Positions 1 through 6,350 of a stretch of DNA of 15,311 nucleotides are shown in pieces (positions within the stretch are counted from its first letter, which is position 1; every line of letters starts with the position of its first letter). The position numbers and the translations under genes were made by a program. The stretch comes from Clostridia bacterium (GTDB lineage: Bacteria > Bacillota_A > Clostridia > Oscillospirales > CAG-272): positions 1 to 15,311 of the forward strand of contig JAFTSR010000126.1 of assembly GCA_017467225.1 (NCBI GenBank). The letters run 5' to 3'. The notes below the pieces were generated by a model. That model was not told where the DNA came from and did no database searches. It was given only the letters and a program-made list of their open reading frames with translations.

Positions 1-379
1 ACTCAGGCTGGGCAGATTCTCCCTCCATCGGCGCCTCGGACGTGGGGGGCGCCATGCCCATGGAATCCTCCATGACGCGGAACGCGCCCTCAATATACTT
101 TTCGTAGTTATTCCTGTCGCTCGGCTTGCGGTAGGTCAGCACGTTGAGCTGCTTGATGACGTCGTAATACTCGCTGTCCGCATAGCGACTGACGTCGGGC
201 GGATCGGTGTTATACGGCACGAACAGCCAAAGCGATGCCGCCGTGACAAAGACGGCAAGGCACGCCGCGATCAGCGATAGCCGTCTCATTTTGTTATTGC
301 GCGACTTTCCGGGGCGCGCCTCCCAAACGTATTTATCGTCTGCCAGGGACATGGCATCGACCAATTTTTCTTTTTTCAT
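1..379 (-). CDS. Sigma-factor-linked single-pass membrane protein, N-terminal part (truncated by window edge)
   Basis: The gene starts at ATG 379-377 and runs off the left edge, so only about 126 residues are visible. It opens with a short charged cytoplasmic segment (MKKEKLVDAMSLADDKYVWE, residues 1-20). One membrane helix follows at about residues 34-54, and then an extracytoplasmic region with PYNTDPPDVSRY and SEYYDVIKQLN. Its ATG overlaps the sigma factor stop (ATGA), so the two are probably translationally coupled. An ECF sigma gene followed directly by a membrane protein with a cytoplasmic N-terminus usually marks an anti-sigma or signalling partner. From memory, this N-terminal pattern resembles Clostridia proteins with a C-terminal beta-propeller, but that domain would lie outside the window and cannot be confirmed. 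The anti-sigma role is inference from context. Confidence 0.7.
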   Translation of the reverse strand, partial: MKKEKLVDAMSLADDKYVWEARPGKSRNNKMRRLSLIAACLAVFVTAASLWLFVPYNTDPPDVSRYADSEYYDVIKQLNVLTYRKPSDRNNYEKYIEGAFRVMEDSMGMAPPTSEAPMEGESAQPE

Positions 380-963
380 AATACAATGCCCACCTTTTCC
401 AAATGCTCACGGAAACGGTTGCGTGTGCGCATGAGTGTGACCTTGACGTCGCTCTCGCTCATGTCCATATCGCGTGCGATGGCTGCGATCGGACAAAAAT
501 ACCAGTAGCGCTGCATAAACACGACGCGCGTGCGGCTCGGCAGTGATGCTAAAAACGAGTTGATGGCATCGCGCAGCGCGATCTCCTCGGACAGCTCACC
601 CGGCGCACCGGTGTCGGGCAGACATTCGGCTATCTCGTCATACACCGCGTCACTGCTCGACCAGCGCTTGTCTGCATGTGCGTGGCGGTGGCGGCTGATG
701 GACAGATTTCTCGTCAGCTTGCCAAGATAGGTAGACAGTCGCGAGGGCTTGTGCGGCGGCATGCTTTCCCAAGCGCGGACGTAGGTGTCGTTGACACAGT
801 CCTCGGCATCCTGGTCGTTTTGCAAAATTGTGTAAGCGATGCTATGGCAATATCTGCCGTATTTACGCGCACTCTCGCCGATCGCCTGCTCGTCCCGCGC
901 ATGATACATCGAAACGATCTCGGCATCGGACAGGAGCGCTGTTTGCTCGGATTTACGTTGCAT
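376..963 (-). CDS. RNA polymerase sigma-70 family factor, ECF type
   Basis: A 195-residue ECF sigma factor that would direct RNA polymerase to a small regulon. Region 2 lies at about residues 28-95, with the DAEDCVNDTYVRAWES core-binding signature at 52-67 and a LSTYLGKLTRNL segment after it. Region 4 lies at about 128-188, with a helix-turn-helix containing IAAIARDMDMSESDVKVTLMR (quoted piece: IARDMDMSESDVKVTLMR). The linker and total length fit the family. The ATG at 963-961 follows a strong ribosome binding site (GGAGGTGA) about 5 bases upstream. The stop overlaps the start of the downstream membrane protein by 4 bases. A SigW-like promoter about 45 bases upstream suggests autoregulation. 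The signal sensed is unknown. Confidence 0.93.
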   Translation of the reverse strand: MQRKSEQTALLSDAEIVSMYHARDEQAIGESARKYGRYCHSIAYTILQNDQDAEDCVNDTYVRAWESMPPHKPSRLSTYLGKLTRNLSISRHRHAHADKRWSSSDAVYDEIAECLPDTGAPGELSEEIALRDAINSFLASLPSRTRVVFMQRYWYFCPIAAIARDMDMSESDVKVTLMRTRNRFREHLEKVGIVL

Positions 964-1007
964 TCTCGGTCACCTCCTTGCTCTTTTTTCAAAGGCCTTC
1001 ACCCTAA

Positions 1008-1036
1008 TACACGCAATCGGGGCGGGAAAGGTTACA
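1008..1036 (-). promoter_or_regulatory. Putative ECF-type (autoregulated) promoter of the sigma factor
   Basis: Reading the minus strand, TGTAAC at 1036-1031 is separated by 17 bases from CGTGTA at 1013-1008. This resembles the ECF promoter pattern known for B. subtilis SigW (TGAAAC, 16-17 bases, CGTA). It lies about 45 bases upstream of the sigma ATG, the expected place for an autoregulatory site. No convincing sigma-A TATAAT box lies in the same interval. The match is by eye and the regulator is inferred. Confidence 0.5.
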
Positions 1037-1060
1037 TATTTATGAAAATTTTTTTGTAAT

Positions 1061-1117
1061 TGGGAGAAACTTTTTTGAAAAAAAGTTTCTCCCAAACCCT
1101 TTTCAAAAAACTTTGAA
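1061..1117. repeat. Intergenic palindromic repeat, copy A
   Basis: A near-perfect palindrome at 1062-1093: GGGAGAAAC, a T-run, a very short centre, an A-run, then GTTTCTCCC. It is followed by CAAACCC and TTCAAAAAACTTTGAAA. Copies B (around 5025) and C (around 5190, inverted) have the same architecture: a palindrome with an internal TTTTTgaAAAAA core and then a CAAAAACTT-type tail. The T-run lies inside the stem, which is unlike a standard intrinsic terminator, although a termination role for the sigma operon side or the right side cannot be excluded. Confidence 0.7.
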
Positions 1118-1310
1118 ATGATTTATTTTTGAAACAGATTGTGGGGGAGCAAAATATGGCGTGCTGACGATAATTGTGTTGAATGATTAGACCGATATAT
1201 TCGCGCAACCTTAATTCAGTCTAAATCTCACACATCTTACGGACCGCCGAGGACGTCGGTCCCTACAGGGTTCGGTGTTCTCTCTGCAAAAAGGGATAGC
1301 GGCGAAGCAA

Positions 1311-1520
1311 TGTTTCGACTGCGTCGAAACCGCGAGTTTGTCTTGCCGCCAGGGCGGCATCATTTCGCAAGCGAAATCGCCAAACATCGCGGCTATAGCG
1401 AAGCCGCCTCCCTAAAAGCGTCAGGCCCATACGTGCAGAACACGCACAAACCGGGGATCTACAAGGGGGCTTGGAGGCCCCTTGTACACGTTTTCTTTGG
1501 GTTTCGGCGCAGTCGAAACA
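1311..1520. repeat. 210-bp multi-hairpin element with 20-bp inverted ends (MITE-like)
   Basis: The ends at 1311-1330 and 1501-1520 are inverted copies matching at 19 of 20 positions, and each end is itself a hairpin (GTTTCGAC-tgc-GTCGAAAC at 1312-1330). Between them lie four more hairpins. These are GCCGCC/GGCGGC (1345-1358), ATTTCGC/GCGAAAT (1362-1377), GCGGCT/AGCCGC (1389-1407), and a 9-bp stem TACAAGGGG/CCCCTTGTA (1460-1486). No transposase frame is present, so it would be non-autonomous if mobile. The 1460-1486 hairpin is followed on the plus strand by TTTTCTTT and could act as a terminator. A target-site duplication was not identified. Confidence 0.6.
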
Positions 1521-1611
1521 GCGTTTCATTTGGGGTGAACCAAAGAAATGAACAATAACCCGATTATACTCAGAAAGTTATGTTCGCGCAAACTAAACAT
1601 CCCCCCCGCCC

Positions 1612-1641
1612 ATTATACCACATTCCTCCCCCGCTTGTCAA
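1612..1641 (-). promoter_or_regulatory. Leftward consensus promoter
   Basis: On the minus strand, TTGACA (1641-1636), an 18-base spacer and TATAAT (1617-1612), with an extended -10 (TGG before TATAAT). Both hexamers are perfect sigma-A consensus. Transcription would start near 1605 and run leftward through the hairpin element toward the sigma factor gene 640 bases away. No gene begins close downstream, so the product could be a long leader or a non-coding RNA. Confidence 0.6.
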
Positions 1642-1654
1642 TCCACCGCCCAAG

Positions 1655-1683
1655 TTGACAAGTAGGACTATTTATGGTATAAT
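1655..1683 (+). promoter_or_regulatory. Consensus promoter of the 5'-nucleotidase gene
   Basis: TTGACA (1655-1660), a 17-base spacer and TATAAT (1678-1683), a perfect sigma-A match with an extended -10 TGG at 1675-1677. It ends 46 bases before the GTG start at 1730. Its -35 forms an inverted repeat with the -35 of the leftward promoter (CTTGTCAA 1634-1641, TTGACAAG 1655-1662), which might also serve as an operator. Confidence 0.85.
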
Positions 1684-1729
1684 ACCACTGTAATCAGCGG
1701 ACATGCCGCCACTCAAGGAGATTTTTACC

Positions 1730-3661
1730 GTGAAAAGAATTCTTATTCTGCTGCTGACGCTCACAGTCCTTGCGACCGCTTGCCTTGGCAGCTGCAGCAC
1801 GCTGCCCGAAGCTACACCGCCGGGCAGTATCACCGAGCCCGACACACCGCACACCGCCCCTTCCGACAAAACGGAGGACGAGGATTGCGATAATCACACC
1901 GACACCGATGACAACGGGCTGTGCGACGGCTGCGGTACCTCGGTTGTTATTATTCTGAACATGTTTGCCATCAACGATCTGCACGGCAAGCTGTGCGATT
2001 CCGCCTCCCAGCCGGGTGTGGACGAGCTGACCACCTATCTCAAAAACGCCTACCGCTCCGAGGAGCACGTACTGCTTTTGTCCTCGGGAGACATGTGGCA
2101 GGGCAGCGCCGAGTCCAATCTGACCAAGGGTCTGATCGTGACCGAGTGGATGAACGAGCTGGACTTTGTCGCCATGACGCTTGGCAACCACGAATACGAC
2201 TGGGGCGAGGATTTCATCAAGCAAAACGCCGCTGTGGCAGAGTTTCCCTTCCTCGCCATCAACGTTTATGACCGCGACACGCAAAAGCGCGCAGAATACT
2301 GCGAGCCCTCGGTCCTGGTGCAGTACGGCGGGGCCAGCGTCGGCATTATCGGCGCCATCGGCGATTGCTACTCCTCCATCTCGGGCGAGTTTTCCGGCGA
2401 CGTATATTTCAAGACCGGCAAAGAGCTGACAACGCTCGTCAAAGAGGAGGCCACCCGCCTGCGTGACGCCGGTGCGGATTTTATCATCTACTCTATCCAC
2501 GACGGGCACAGCCGCTCATCCTCCGGCACGGGCGTCATCTCCGACGGACAGCTGGCAAGCTATTACGATCCCACCCTGTCCGAAGGGTACGTGGATATCG
2601 TATTTGAGGGACATACCCACCGTTCCTACGTGCTGCGCGACGGCGACGGTGTGTATCATCTGCAAAACGGCGGCGACAACGGCGGCATCTCGCAGGCCAA
2701 AGCGGTCATCAATTTTGCCAACGGCAAGGTGGACGTGCGCCAGCCGCGCTTTGTCGAAACGGCGGAATACCAGTCGCTCTCAGATGACCCCATTGTAAAC
2801 ACGCTGATGCAAAAATACGACGAGCAGGTGTCGCTCGCTTCGCGCGTGCTTGGCAACAACGATATGCAGCGCAGCGGCAATCAGCTGCGGCAGCTGGTCG
2901 CCGATCTGTATCTTGAGGCAGGTCTTGAGGCCTTTGGCGAGGAGTATCCCATCGTTCTGGGCGGCGGTTATCTGTCGGTGCGCAGCCCGGGATATCTTGC
3001 CGCCGGGCAGGTCACCTTCTCCCAGCTGCAGGGACTTTTCCCGTTTGAAAACACGCTGGTGCTCTGCTCTGTCCGAGGAAAAGATCTTCTTGACAAATTT
3101 ATCCACACCTCCAACAGCAATTATTTTGTCAGCTACAGCGACTACGGCAGCAGCGTCAAAAACAATATCGATCCCAACGGCACCTACTACATCATCGTAG
3201 ACACCTACTCCTCGACCTACGCGCCCAACCGCCTGACCGAGATCAAGCGATACACCCAGGGCGTCTACGCACAGCACCTGCTGGCGGATTATATCGAGGA
3301 CGGCGGACTCTCGCGCGATGAGCAGAGCATGGTGCTCACGCCCATCTCCGAGGCCTTGAAGATCGGCGCATCCATACCGCCGGGACAGACGACCGAACAA
3401 AATTATTATGTGCGCGGTCGCGTGATCGAGATCGAAAACACCACCTGGGGTAACTTGTACATTGCCGATGCATCGGGCAACCGCATCTACGTTTACGGCA
3501 CCTACAACGAGACGGGCAGCCTCCGCTACGACGCGATGCCAAATCCGCCCAAGGCCGGCGATACCGTCCTTTTGTACGGTCCCATCATGCACTACGCCAA
3601 CGCGCAAACCGGTGCAGCCAAGATTGAGATCAAGGATGCGCGCGTCATTCCGGAGCAGTAA
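1730..3661 (+). CDS. Lipoprotein 5'-nucleotidase / UDP-sugar hydrolase family with C-terminal OB-like domain
   Basis: A 643-residue surface phosphoesterase that probably removes phosphate from extracellular nucleotides. The GTG at 1730 is preferred because AAGGAG lies 9 bases upstream and a signal peptide starts there; an in-frame ATG at 1703 precedes that site. The lipobox LGSC puts the lipidated cysteine at 22. Residues 52-68 hold a DxDxNGxxD-like loop with CDGC. The metallophosphatase domain shows D83-x-H85, GD (120-121), GNHE (152-155), HDGH (257-260) and GHTH (294-297). The 5'-nucleotidase C-terminal domain (about 370-515) includes LGGGYLSVRSPG and FPFEN. Residues 558-641 (YYVRGRVIEIE, GNLYIADASGN) look like an OB-fold domain, as in B. 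subtilis YhcR. It has its own promoter and terminator, so it is likely monocistronic. The exact substrate is unknown. Confidence 0.92.
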   Translation: MKRILILLLTLTVLATACLGSCSTLPEATPPGSITEPDTPHTAPSDKTEDEDCDNHTDTDDNGLCDGCGTSVVIILNMFAINDLHGKLCDSASQPGVDELTTYLKNAYRSEEHVLLLSSGDMWQGSAESNLTKGLIVTEWMNELDFVAMTLGNHEYDWGEDFIKQNAAVAEFPFLAINVYDRDTQKRAEYCEPSVLVQYGGASVGIIGAIGDCYSSISGEFSGDVYFKTGKELTTLVKEEATRLRDAGADFIIYSIHDGHSRSSSGTGVISDGQLASYYDPTLSEGYVDIVFEGHTHRSYVLRDGDGVYHLQNGGDNGGISQAKAVINFANGKVDVRQPRFVETAEYQSLSDDPIVNTLMQKYDEQVSLASRVLGNNDMQRSGNQLRQLVADLYLEAGLEAFGEEYPIVLGGGYLSVRSPGYLAAGQVTFSQLQGLFPFENTLVLCSVRGKDLLDKFIHTSNSNYFVSYSDYGSSVKNNIDPNGTYYIIVDTYSSTYAPNRLTEIKRYTQGVYAQHLLADYIEDGGLSRDEQSMVLTPISEALKIGASIPPGQTTEQNYYVRGRVIEIENTTWGNLYIADASGNRIYVYGTYNETGSLRYDAMPNPPKAGDTVLLYGPIMHYANAQTGAAKIEIKDARVIPEQ

Positions 3662-3691
3662 CCAATCACACAAAGTATCAAGCACAAAGAA

Positions 3692-3735
3692 CGAGGGAGA
3701 CCCGTAAAGGACAGGTCTCCCTCGCGTTTTATTTT
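3692..3735. terminator. Intrinsic terminator between convergent genes
   Basis: A perfect 11-bp stem, CGAGGGAGACC (3692-3702) with GGTCTCCCTCG (3714-3724), an 11-base loop, then CGTTTTATTTT on the plus strand. It lies 31 bases after the nucleotidase stop. On the minus strand the hairpin is followed by TTCTTTGTGCTT, a weaker U tract, so it may also serve the converging lipoprotein gene. Confidence 0.85.
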
Positions 3736-3739
3736 GGTT

Positions 3740-4972
3740 TTAGCCTCTTCCTGCCAGGATTTCGTGGTTCAGAAGGAAGCTCTTATACTCATCCATGGTC
3801 GGGACGCGACCGTTTTCCTTGGCGAAATCACGCACGTAGGTCTCGCCTGCCCACAGCAGATCCGAGGTCTTTTGATACAGCTCCGTTTCCTCGCCGTCGG
3901 AATTGACCAGCCAGAAGCCGCGGCTGGAGCCGTCCGCCAGTTTTTCGTTGCAGAACATCTGCCAGTACAGGATGAACTTGACCTCGCTCTTGAGATACTT
4001 GGCCAGAATGTTAAGGTTGACCTCGCAATGGCGTTCGTCATCAAAGCCACAGTTGGCCGCCGGCTGCGCCACCTCACCGATAAACACGCGCGGACCGGGC
4101 ACGCCGTCCTTGTCGGGCAGGTTTTCGTAGATCAGATCGATCACCTGGGCAATCTTGTCGGCAGAAGCGTCCATGGTGTCGTAGGCGGAATAGGAAACGT
4201 AGTCCACGTCCGTATGCGGCAGAACGCGGTTGACCACGCGGTCAAAGCTGTCATTCAGCGCGTCGGACGGACGGTTGACCTCGACGTAATTCCAAACCTC
4301 AACGTTCTCGTGGGGGGTGTCGCGCTTGGCGTCGTCCACCGCCTTCTGGCGGTTGTTCAGCCAGGCGATCATGCCCTCGGTCACCACATCGCTGACCTCT
4401 TTTTGGGCGGTGTTGTAGTTGTCAATGTAGTACCAGTCGCCCTCCCAGTGGCCCAGATAAAAGGTCTTGCCCGTGCCGTTATAGGTAGTGAGCAGCTTTT
4501 TGGTGTAGGCGTAGAAGGCATTGTAGTCTGCCTTGGCCTCGGCGTCGCTGTAGCCGTCCTTGAAGTAAGGATCGGAGCGATACCACATAAAAACGTAATC
4601 AAAGTCGTGCTTTTCCAGCACCTGGTCGACCATGTTGTCATCGGTGGCATAGAACTTGATCATGTTGGAGCCCCAGGCGTCAATCTGCTCGGCCAGCTCC
4701 ATCAAGGGGGAAAGCTCGGTAAACTGATAGCCCGGATTGAAGGCCTGCGTACCGATCATATAATTGTAATTTTCAATATCCTGCTTCAATTTGATCGCCT
4801 CCAGTTCTTGTTGGGTTGGGCCGTCGTCTACAGGCGGCACCTCGGGATCGGGTTCGGGTGTGTCTGTCGGCTGCTCGTCGGGCGTTTGCTCCGGCTCCTG
4901 TTCACAGCCGACCAAAGCTATGGCAGAAAGCAGCATCATTCCTGCCAACAGCGCGCAAAGAATTCGTTTCAT
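3740..4972 (-). CDS. Lipoprotein with predicted TIM-barrel, glycoside hydrolase clan A-like
   Basis: A 410-residue exported lipoprotein. The ATG at 4972-4970 is chosen because AAGGAGG lies just upstream and a signal peptide begins there; the frame stays open 31 codons further into a repeat. The lipobox is LVGC (C23), followed by a Pro/Glu/Asp-rich linker (24-53). The rest shows eight strand-like segments in order: IGTQAF (73), MIKFYA (104), YVFMWY (126), FYLGHWEGDW (171), VEVWNYVEV (224), YVSYSAYD (258), VFIGEVA (296) and FILYWQMF (333). Glu177 at the end of strand 4 and Glu300 at the end of strand 7 sit where clan GH-A enzymes carry the acid/base and nucleophile, with Trp337 on strand 8. I do not recognise the exact family. 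A role in surface polysaccharide breakdown is inference; it could also be a non-catalytic barrel. Confidence 0.8.
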   Translation of the reverse strand: MKRILCALLAGMMLLSAIALVGCEQEPEQTPDEQPTDTPEPDPEVPPVDDGPTQQELEAIKLKQDIENYNYMIGTQAFNPGYQFTELSPLMELAEQIDAWGSNMIKFYATDDNMVDQVLEKHDFDYVFMWYRSDPYFKDGYSDAEAKADYNAFYAYTKKLLTTYNGTGKTFYLGHWEGDWYYIDNYNTAQKEVSDVVTEGMIAWLNNRQKAVDDAKRDTPHENVEVWNYVEVNRPSDALNDSFDRVVNRVLPHTDVDYVSYSAYDTMDASADKIAQVIDLIYENLPDKDGVPGPRVFIGEVAQPAANCGFDDERHCEVNLNILAKYLKSEVKFILYWQMFCNEKLADGSSRGFWLVNSDGEETELYQKTSDLLWAGETYVRDFAKENGRVPTMDEYKSFLLNHEILAGRG

Positions 4973-5001
4973 AATAGCCTCCTTGTTGTGTATTGAGGGA
5001 G

Positions 5002-5056
5002 TTGGGGCACTGCCCCAAACCCCGTTCAAGAAACTTTTTGAAAAAAGTTTCTTGAA
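5002..5056. repeat. Intergenic palindromic repeat, copy B
   Basis: Two modules in a row. The first is a GC hairpin, TTGGGGC-act-GCCCCAA (5002-5018), followed by ACCCCG. The second is a 15-bp palindrome at 5025-5056, TTCAAGAAACTTTTT with its complement and a 2-base centre. A tail CTTCAAAAACTT follows at 5060-5071. It lies just upstream of the lipoprotein gene on the minus strand and has the same plan as copies A and C. Confidence 0.75.
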
Positions 5057-5168
5057 AATCTTCAAAAACTTAACTAACTTTTTGCTCTATCCTGTGGGGC
5101 AGGGGCCCCACATGGACTCCCGCTCCGCCCAGACAGAACAGAAGCGCTAAAAAATCAGCTTAATCCAT

Positions 5169-5252
5169 TTTCCAAAAGTTTTTGGGATTCTTAAACCCTT
5201 TTTTCAAAAAGGGTTTAAGCCCGCGGAGCGTGGGGTGTGGGGCAACGCCCCG
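5169..5252. repeat. Intergenic palindromic repeat, copy C (inverted relative to B)
   Basis: Read on the minus strand, this copy has the same order of modules as copy B. A GC hairpin GGGGCgttGCCCC (5251-5239) comes first, then ACCCCACGCTCCGCGGG. The 14-bp palindrome CTTAAACCCTTTTT follows with its complement (5190-5219), and then a CAAAAACTTTTGG tail (about 5184-5172). It sits directly after the loader gene stop at 5270, so it may also act as a transcription end for that operon. Confidence 0.7.
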
Positions 5253-5269
5253 CATAGTGTCATCTACAA

Positions 5270-6286
5270 TTACTTCCCTGCCTTGACCTTTTGTGCACGA
5301 ACGTCGGTGCCAAGGAAGAGCAGGATCTTGTACTCGCCGAACAGGCGGCTGGTAATGCGATCCCAGTAGCGGCGGCGCAGCTCGTCCTGCATCAGATTGG
5401 TGCTGATGATGGTCGGACGGCGCATCGACAGACGGGTGTTAATGACGTTATACAGACAAGAGGAGGTAAACTGGTTCATCACCTCGGTGCCGAGATCGTC
5501 TATGATCAAAAGATCGCAGTCGAAATAGCGCGAGGTGTCTGCCGTGACGCCCATGTCGCCGGCCGCACCGCTGTTGCCAAAGCGAACCATCTCAAAATCG
5601 CCGACCATAGTGACCGCCGTAGTGTACAAAACGTCGAAGCCGGCATCCAGCACCGTTCTGGCAACTGCCGTCGACAGATGCGTCTTGCCAAGTCCCGTGC
5701 CTCCCATCAAAAGCAAGCTGCCGCTGGGCTGCTCATCGCTGCCGGGTCGGAAGGCCTGGGCGTACTCGCGCATGGTGTGGTAGGCATGACTCATGACCCT
5801 CCAGGTGCGCTCGTCGGTCTTGAAATACTCCAGGGAATAATTGTCAAAGCGCTGCTCACGCAAAAGTGAACCGAGTCCCGAGGTCTCGTACCCCGCCAGG
5901 ATCAGCTTCTCACGCATGCAATTGCACATTTTTCCGTCGTCGAGATAGCCCGTATCGCTGCAACGGTCACATTCGTAGCGCAGCGCCGTGTAGTCGGCAG
6001 GATAGCCGGCCTCCGTCAGAATTTTCACCTTGAGCGCTTGCAGCTCCTCGTTTTTCTGACGCAGCTGCGCCACAGCAGCCTCACGAGCCTGCGCGTTTTC
6101 TGCGTACTCCATGGAAACGCGCATCAGCTCCAGTCCCGTTGCGCTCAGTGCTGCATCCACACCCGCCAATGCCGGCAGCGCACGCCTCACCTCGGCACGG
6201 CGACGGTCAGCGTCCTCCCGGGCACGCAAATATTTGCCTTCGTACTCCCGTCGGATGCGACGGTAGTTTTCTTGATTATAGCCCAT
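5270..6286 (-). CDS. DnaC/DnaI-like ATP-binding helicase loader
   Basis: A 338-residue AAA+ ATPase of the DnaC/DnaI/IstB type that would load the replicative helicase onto DNA. Residues 1-95 form a helical, charged, probably coiled-coil N-terminal region. A zinc-binding cluster follows, C106-x2-C109 with C121-x-C123, as in DnaI-like loaders. The ATPase core shows Walker A GGTGLGKTH (195-203), Walker B LLIIDDLGTE (259-268), sensor STN (295-297), and an arginine in SRLF (R314) in the arginine-finger position. The ATG at 6286 follows AGAGGAGT. It lies 64 bases after the DnaD-domain gene on the same strand, so the two are likely co-transcribed. An IstB role is unlikely because no transposase is adjacent. 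Confidence 0.9.
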   Translation of the reverse strand: MGYNQENYRRIRREYEGKYLRAREDADRRRAEVRRALPALAGVDAALSATGLELMRVSMEYAENAQAREAAVAQLRQKNEELQALKVKILTEAGYPADYTALRYECDRCSDTGYLDDGKMCNCMREKLILAGYETSGLGSLLREQRFDNYSLEYFKTDERTWRVMSHAYHTMREYAQAFRPGSDEQPSGSLLLMGGTGLGKTHLSTAVARTVLDAGFDVLYTTAVTMVGDFEMVRFGNSGAAGDMGVTADTSRYFDCDLLIIDDLGTEVMNQFTSSCLYNVINTRLSMRRPTIISTNLMQDELRRRYWDRITSRLFGEYKILLFLGTDVRAQKVKAGK

Positions 6287-6350
6287 ATGTACTCCTCTTT
6301 TTGAGCGAAGAATTCAACTATTAGTTTATTTTCTCGCATTTGCAGTTGTT

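Larger units (their letters stand above)
964..1729. other. 766-base intergenic region rich in repeats, with divergent promoters
   Basis: I see no credible protein gene between the sigma factor start and the nucleotidase start. From left to right the stretch holds the ECF-like promoter, palindrome copy A (1061-1117), and an AT-rich unstructured part (1118-1240). Then come a short inverted repeat at 1241-1262 (GGACCG and CGGTCC arms), a 210-bp element of stacked hairpins (1311-1520), a long-range inverted repeat (TTCTTTGG 1493-1500 with CCAAAGAA 1540-1547), and the back-to-back promoters at 1612-1683. An open frame of 88 codons on the minus strand (1529-1263) runs through the hairpins and looks like a by-product of the repeat. 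Confidence 0.8.
4973..5269. other. Intergenic block of two inverted structured repeats
   Basis: This 297-base gap separates the helicase-loader gene from the lipoprotein gene, both on the minus strand. It holds repeat copies B and C in opposite orientation. Between them is a partial third unit, TGTGGGG with CCCCACA (5093-5112) followed by ACTCCCGCTCCGCCC, which resembles the GC part of copy C. I found no convincing promoter here for the lipoprotein gene and no small gene. Confidence 0.7.

Noticed and set aside
1263..1529. 88-codon open frame on the minus strand
   Set aside because: It is threaded through the stacked hairpins of the repeat element, has no ribosome binding site, and its protein is arginine/cysteine-rich without domain features.
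3734..4996. Long open frame (420 codons) on the plus strand opposite the lipoprotein gene
   Set aside because: It is a shadow of the minus-strand gene, which has a signal peptide, lipobox, ribosome site and barrel-like strand pattern; the plus-strand product is a featureless Val/Gly/His-rich string.
5270..6286. IstB transposition helper protein
   Set aside because: The ATPase core is shared with IstB, but the zinc cysteine cluster, the adjacent DnaD-domain gene and the absence of an IstA transposase point to a helicase loader.
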